Assembly (NCBI GenBank): GCA_027347545.1
Contig: DAIEQT010000120.1
Coordinates: forward strand, 1 to 6,175
Direction: 5' to 3'
Source: Ignavibacteria bacterium
GTDB lineage: Bacteria; Bacteroidota; Ignavibacteria; Ignavibacteriales; Melioribacteraceae
Length of the DNA stretch: 6,175 bases
Under the pieces are notes generated by a model. The model made no database searches and was not told the origin of the DNA. It saw nothing but the letters and a program-made list of their open reading frames with translations. Position numbers and translations under genes: made by a program. Positions 4,309 through 6,175 of the stretch are shown piece by piece (within the stretch, counting starts at the first letter, position 1; each line of letters starts with the position of its first letter).

Positions 4309-5193
4309 ATGAAGAATAAATTTACAATTGCCGGCATACAGTTATCATTCTCGGCAAAGCCGGTAGAGAATGAAAAGAAAACCTTGAACTGGGTAAAAAA
4401 AGCCGCAAAGCAAGGTGCGCAAATTATTTGCCTTCCGGAGCTTTACCGCTCACAGTACTTTTGCCAGAAAGAAGATTTTTCTCTTTATGATCTAGCCGAA
4501 ACTATTCCCGGTCCATCTACCAAAGCTTTTCAAAAAGTGGCAAAGGAAAATAAAGTTGCCATTGTTCTTCCAATTTTTGAAAAACGGGCTGCCGGTGTTT
4601 ATCACAACAGTGCAGTAATGATTGATGCCGATGGTTCCATGCTAGGTATTTACCGTAAGATGCATATCCCGGATGATCCGGCATATTTTGAAAAGTATTA
4701 TTTCACTCCTGGCGATTTAGGCTTTAAGACATTCGACACAAAATTTGGGAAAGTCGGTTCGCTAATTTGCTGGGACCAATGGTTTCCGGAAGGCGCCCGT
4801 TTAACAGCTCTTCAAGGTGCATCTGTTTTGTTTTACCCTACTGCTATCGGTTGGCATCCGGCAGAAAAAGAACGCTATGGCAAAGCTCAACAAGAATCAT
4901 GGATTACAATCCAACGTGCGCATGCAATTGCAAATGGAGTTTACGTTTGTTCGGTAAATAGAATAGGCTTAGAACAGCCGGTAAAAGAACAAGCCGGAAT
5001 TGAATTTTGGGGTAACTCATTTATCTGCGATCCGCAGGGTGTTGTAATTGCAGAAGCATCTACAAGCAAAGAAGAAATTATTTTAGCTGAAGTTGACTTG
5101 AGACATCTTGAAACTATACGCCGCAACTGGCCTTTCTTACGGGATAGAAGAATTGATGCTTACGGCGATATCACTAAAAGATTTCTGGATTAA
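4309..5193 (+). CDS. aguB: N-carbamoylputrescine amidase
   Basis: A full-length 294-residue member of the nitrilase superfamily that hydrolyses N-carbamoylputrescine to putrescine, CO2 and ammonia, the last step of the agmatine route to polyamines, in the cytoplasm. The Glu-Lys-Cys catalytic triad is present: Glu44 (CLPELYRSQYF), Lys117 (YRKMHIPDDP) and Cys154 (GSLICWDQWFPEGAR). Typical AguB stretches include FTPGDLGF (132-139), YPTAIGWHP (176-184), ESWITIQRAHAIANG (196-210), FWGNSFICDP (233-242) and the C-terminal RRNWPFLRDRR (271-281). The ATG at 4309 is the first available start, since TAA lies in frame at 4294-4296, and it gives the usual FTIAGIQ beginning. No clear Shine-Dalgarno sequence precedes it. 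The agmatine deiminase gene follows after 2 bases, which confirms the substrate assignment among the many nitrilase relatives. The preceding 97-base gap is pyrimidine-rich, with no terminator seen. Confidence 0.95.
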   Translation: MKNKFTIAGIQLSFSAKPVENEKKTLNWVKKAAKQGAQIICLPELYRSQYFCQKEDFSLYDLAETIPGPSTKAFQKVAKENKVAIVLPIFEKRAAGVYHNSAVMIDADGSMLGIYRKMHIPDDPAYFEKYYFTPGDLGFKTFDTKFGKVGSLICWDQWFPEGARLTALQGASVLFYPTAIGWHPAEKERYGKAQQESWITIQRAHAIANGVYVCSVNRIGLEQPVKEQAGIEFWGNSFICDPQGVVIAEASTSKEEIILAEVDLRHLETIRRNWPFLRDRRIDAYGDITKRFLD

Positions 5194-5195
5194 TT

Positions 5196-6175
5196 ATGAA
5201 TTACAGACTACCAGCTGAATGGGAAGAACATAAATCAACAATTATATGCTGGCCACACCAGAAAGAAGATTGGCCGGAAAAATTTGCACCAATTCCCTGG
5301 GTGTATGTTGAAATCATTAAGAATATCTGCGACGGCGAACTTGTAAGACTTTTTGTTCAAAGTGAAAGTGAGATACCAAAAGTTAGAAAGCATTTGGAGC
5401 GCGCGCATGTTGATACTGCAAATGTTGAGTTTATCATTTCGCAAACAGACCGGGGCTGGATGCGCGATTCTTCACCGGTATTTGTTAAAAACGGAAAAGA
5501 TACTGTTGCTGTAAAATTTAAATTCAATGGCTGGGCTAAATATTCAAATTGGAAGAAGGATAAGAACATTCCCAAAACTCTTTCCAAGGTACTTGACGTT
5601 GAATTAGTTGAAGCTAAGCTAAATGGGAAAGAAATTGTCTTAGAAGGTGGCGCAATAGATTATAACGGCGGTGGAACTCTTCTTACAACAGAAGAATGCT
5701 TGATGGATCAGACAACACAAGCAAGAAATTTCGGTTATACAAAAAAGGATTATGAAAAAGCATTTGCAAAATATCTTGGAATCAAAAAGATTATTTGGCT
5801 CGGCAAAGGAATTGCAGGAGACGATACTCACGGTCATGTTGATGATTTATGCCGCTTTGTGAACTATGATACGGTTGTGTTATGCCGGGAGAAAAATTCT
5901 AAGGATGAGAACTATTATCATCTTGAAGAAAACCTTGAACGGCTTCAGGATGAAACAATTGCTTCGGGTTCTAAGCTGAACATAATTGAACTTCCGCTGC
6001 CCGCTCCAATAAATTTTGAAGATTTGCGTTTACCGGCGAGCTACGCAAATTTTTACATTAGTAATTCTACTGTTCTGGTTCCAACTTTTAATGATCCAAA
6101 CGATAGAATAGCGCTAAATATTTTAAGCGAGCTTTTTCCAACAAGAAAAACAGTTGGAATACATGCTGTTGATTT
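5196..6175 (+). CDS. aguA: Agmatine deiminase (partial, C-terminus beyond right edge)
   Basis: An open frame of 326 codons runs off the right edge. Agmatine deiminase (peptidyl-arginine deiminase/guanidino-group transferase family) converts agmatine to N-carbamoylputrescine and ammonia, the substrate of the upstream aguB product. Family blocks in order: MNYRLPAEWEEHKSTIICWP (1-20), the GWMRDSSPVF active-site stretch (87-96), FNGWAKY (110-116), VLEGGAID (148-155), THGHVDD (211-217, with His214 as the expected catalytic histidine) and VPTFNDPNDRIAL (295-307). Family members are roughly 340-370 residues; the catalytic cysteine, in a GGxxHC motif near the C-terminus, should lie just past the window and cannot be confirmed. 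The gene starts 2 bases after the aguB stop, with a weak TGGA site (5186-5189) inside the last aguB codons, so the two are cotranscribed and perhaps translationally coupled. The order aguB then aguA is common in bacteria. Confidence 0.95.
   Translation, partial: MNYRLPAEWEEHKSTIICWPHQKEDWPEKFAPIPWVYVEIIKNICDGELVRLFVQSESEIPKVRKHLERAHVDTANVEFIISQTDRGWMRDSSPVFVKNGKDTVAVKFKFNGWAKYSNWKKDKNIPKTLSKVLDVELVEAKLNGKEIVLEGGAIDYNGGGTLLTTEECLMDQTTQARNFGYTKKDYEKAFAKYLGIKKIIWLGKGIAGDDTHGHVDDLCRFVNYDTVVLCREKNSKDENYYHLEENLERLQDETIASGSKLNIIELPLPAPINFEDLRLPASYANFYISNSTVLVPTFNDPNDRIALNILSELFPTRKTVGIHAVD

Noticed and set aside
5235..5837. Three minus-strand open frames within aguA
   Set aside because: They are antisense to a clearly recognised agmatine deiminase frame that continues past the window.

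Overview
The window is AT-rich bacterial chromosomal DNA with ordinary, densely packed genes. Several features point to the Bacteroidota/Chlorobiota/Ignavibacteriota neighbourhood: a DUF2202 lipoprotein next to a small secreted protein with a D-x-N-x-D-G-x-C-D motif, a secreted PA-domain M28 peptidase, a small SpoVG-family protein in a region with no sporulation genes, and an AguB/AguA pair. This placement is inference from gene content, not from a marker gene. I saw no tRNA, rRNA, CRISPR array, insertion sequence or phage gene.

Left part (1-701, minus strand): a small secreted glycine-rich protein (366-701) is followed by a DUF2202 lipoprotein (287 down to 1, cut by the window edge). A strong intrinsic-terminator hairpin lies between them, so the pair is probably one transcription unit in which the first gene is made in excess. 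Middle part (702-1808): a divergent control region leads into a plus-strand pair. This is an unannotated 39-codon reading frame with a very good ribosome binding site (821-940), joined by an ATGA overlap to a VF530 (DUF2132) small putative DNA-binding protein (937-1170). A convergent SpoVG-family gene on the minus strand (1494-1243) is separated from it by a hairpin. A 314-base gene-free stretch with inverted and direct repeats then separates SpoVG from the next gene.

Right part (1809-6175, all plus strand): a secreted M28 zinc aminopeptidase-like protein with a PA domain, a 296-residue protein I do not recognise, and the putrescine pathway genes aguB (N-carbamoylputrescine amidase) and aguA (agmatine deiminase, cut by the right edge just before its catalytic cysteine is expected). 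AguA makes N-carbamoylputrescine from agmatine and AguB converts that to putrescine; the two genes are 2 bases apart.

Two starts were moved from the first ATG to a second ATG 12 bases downstream (SpoVG at 1494, M28 peptidase at 1809). In both, the first ATG is part of the string ATGGAG, whose GGAG is the ribosome binding site of the second ATG. The most interesting points are the hidden 39-codon frame coupled to VF530, the terminator inside the DUF2202 unit, and the unrecognised 296-residue protein. No clear new multi-gene system is visible.
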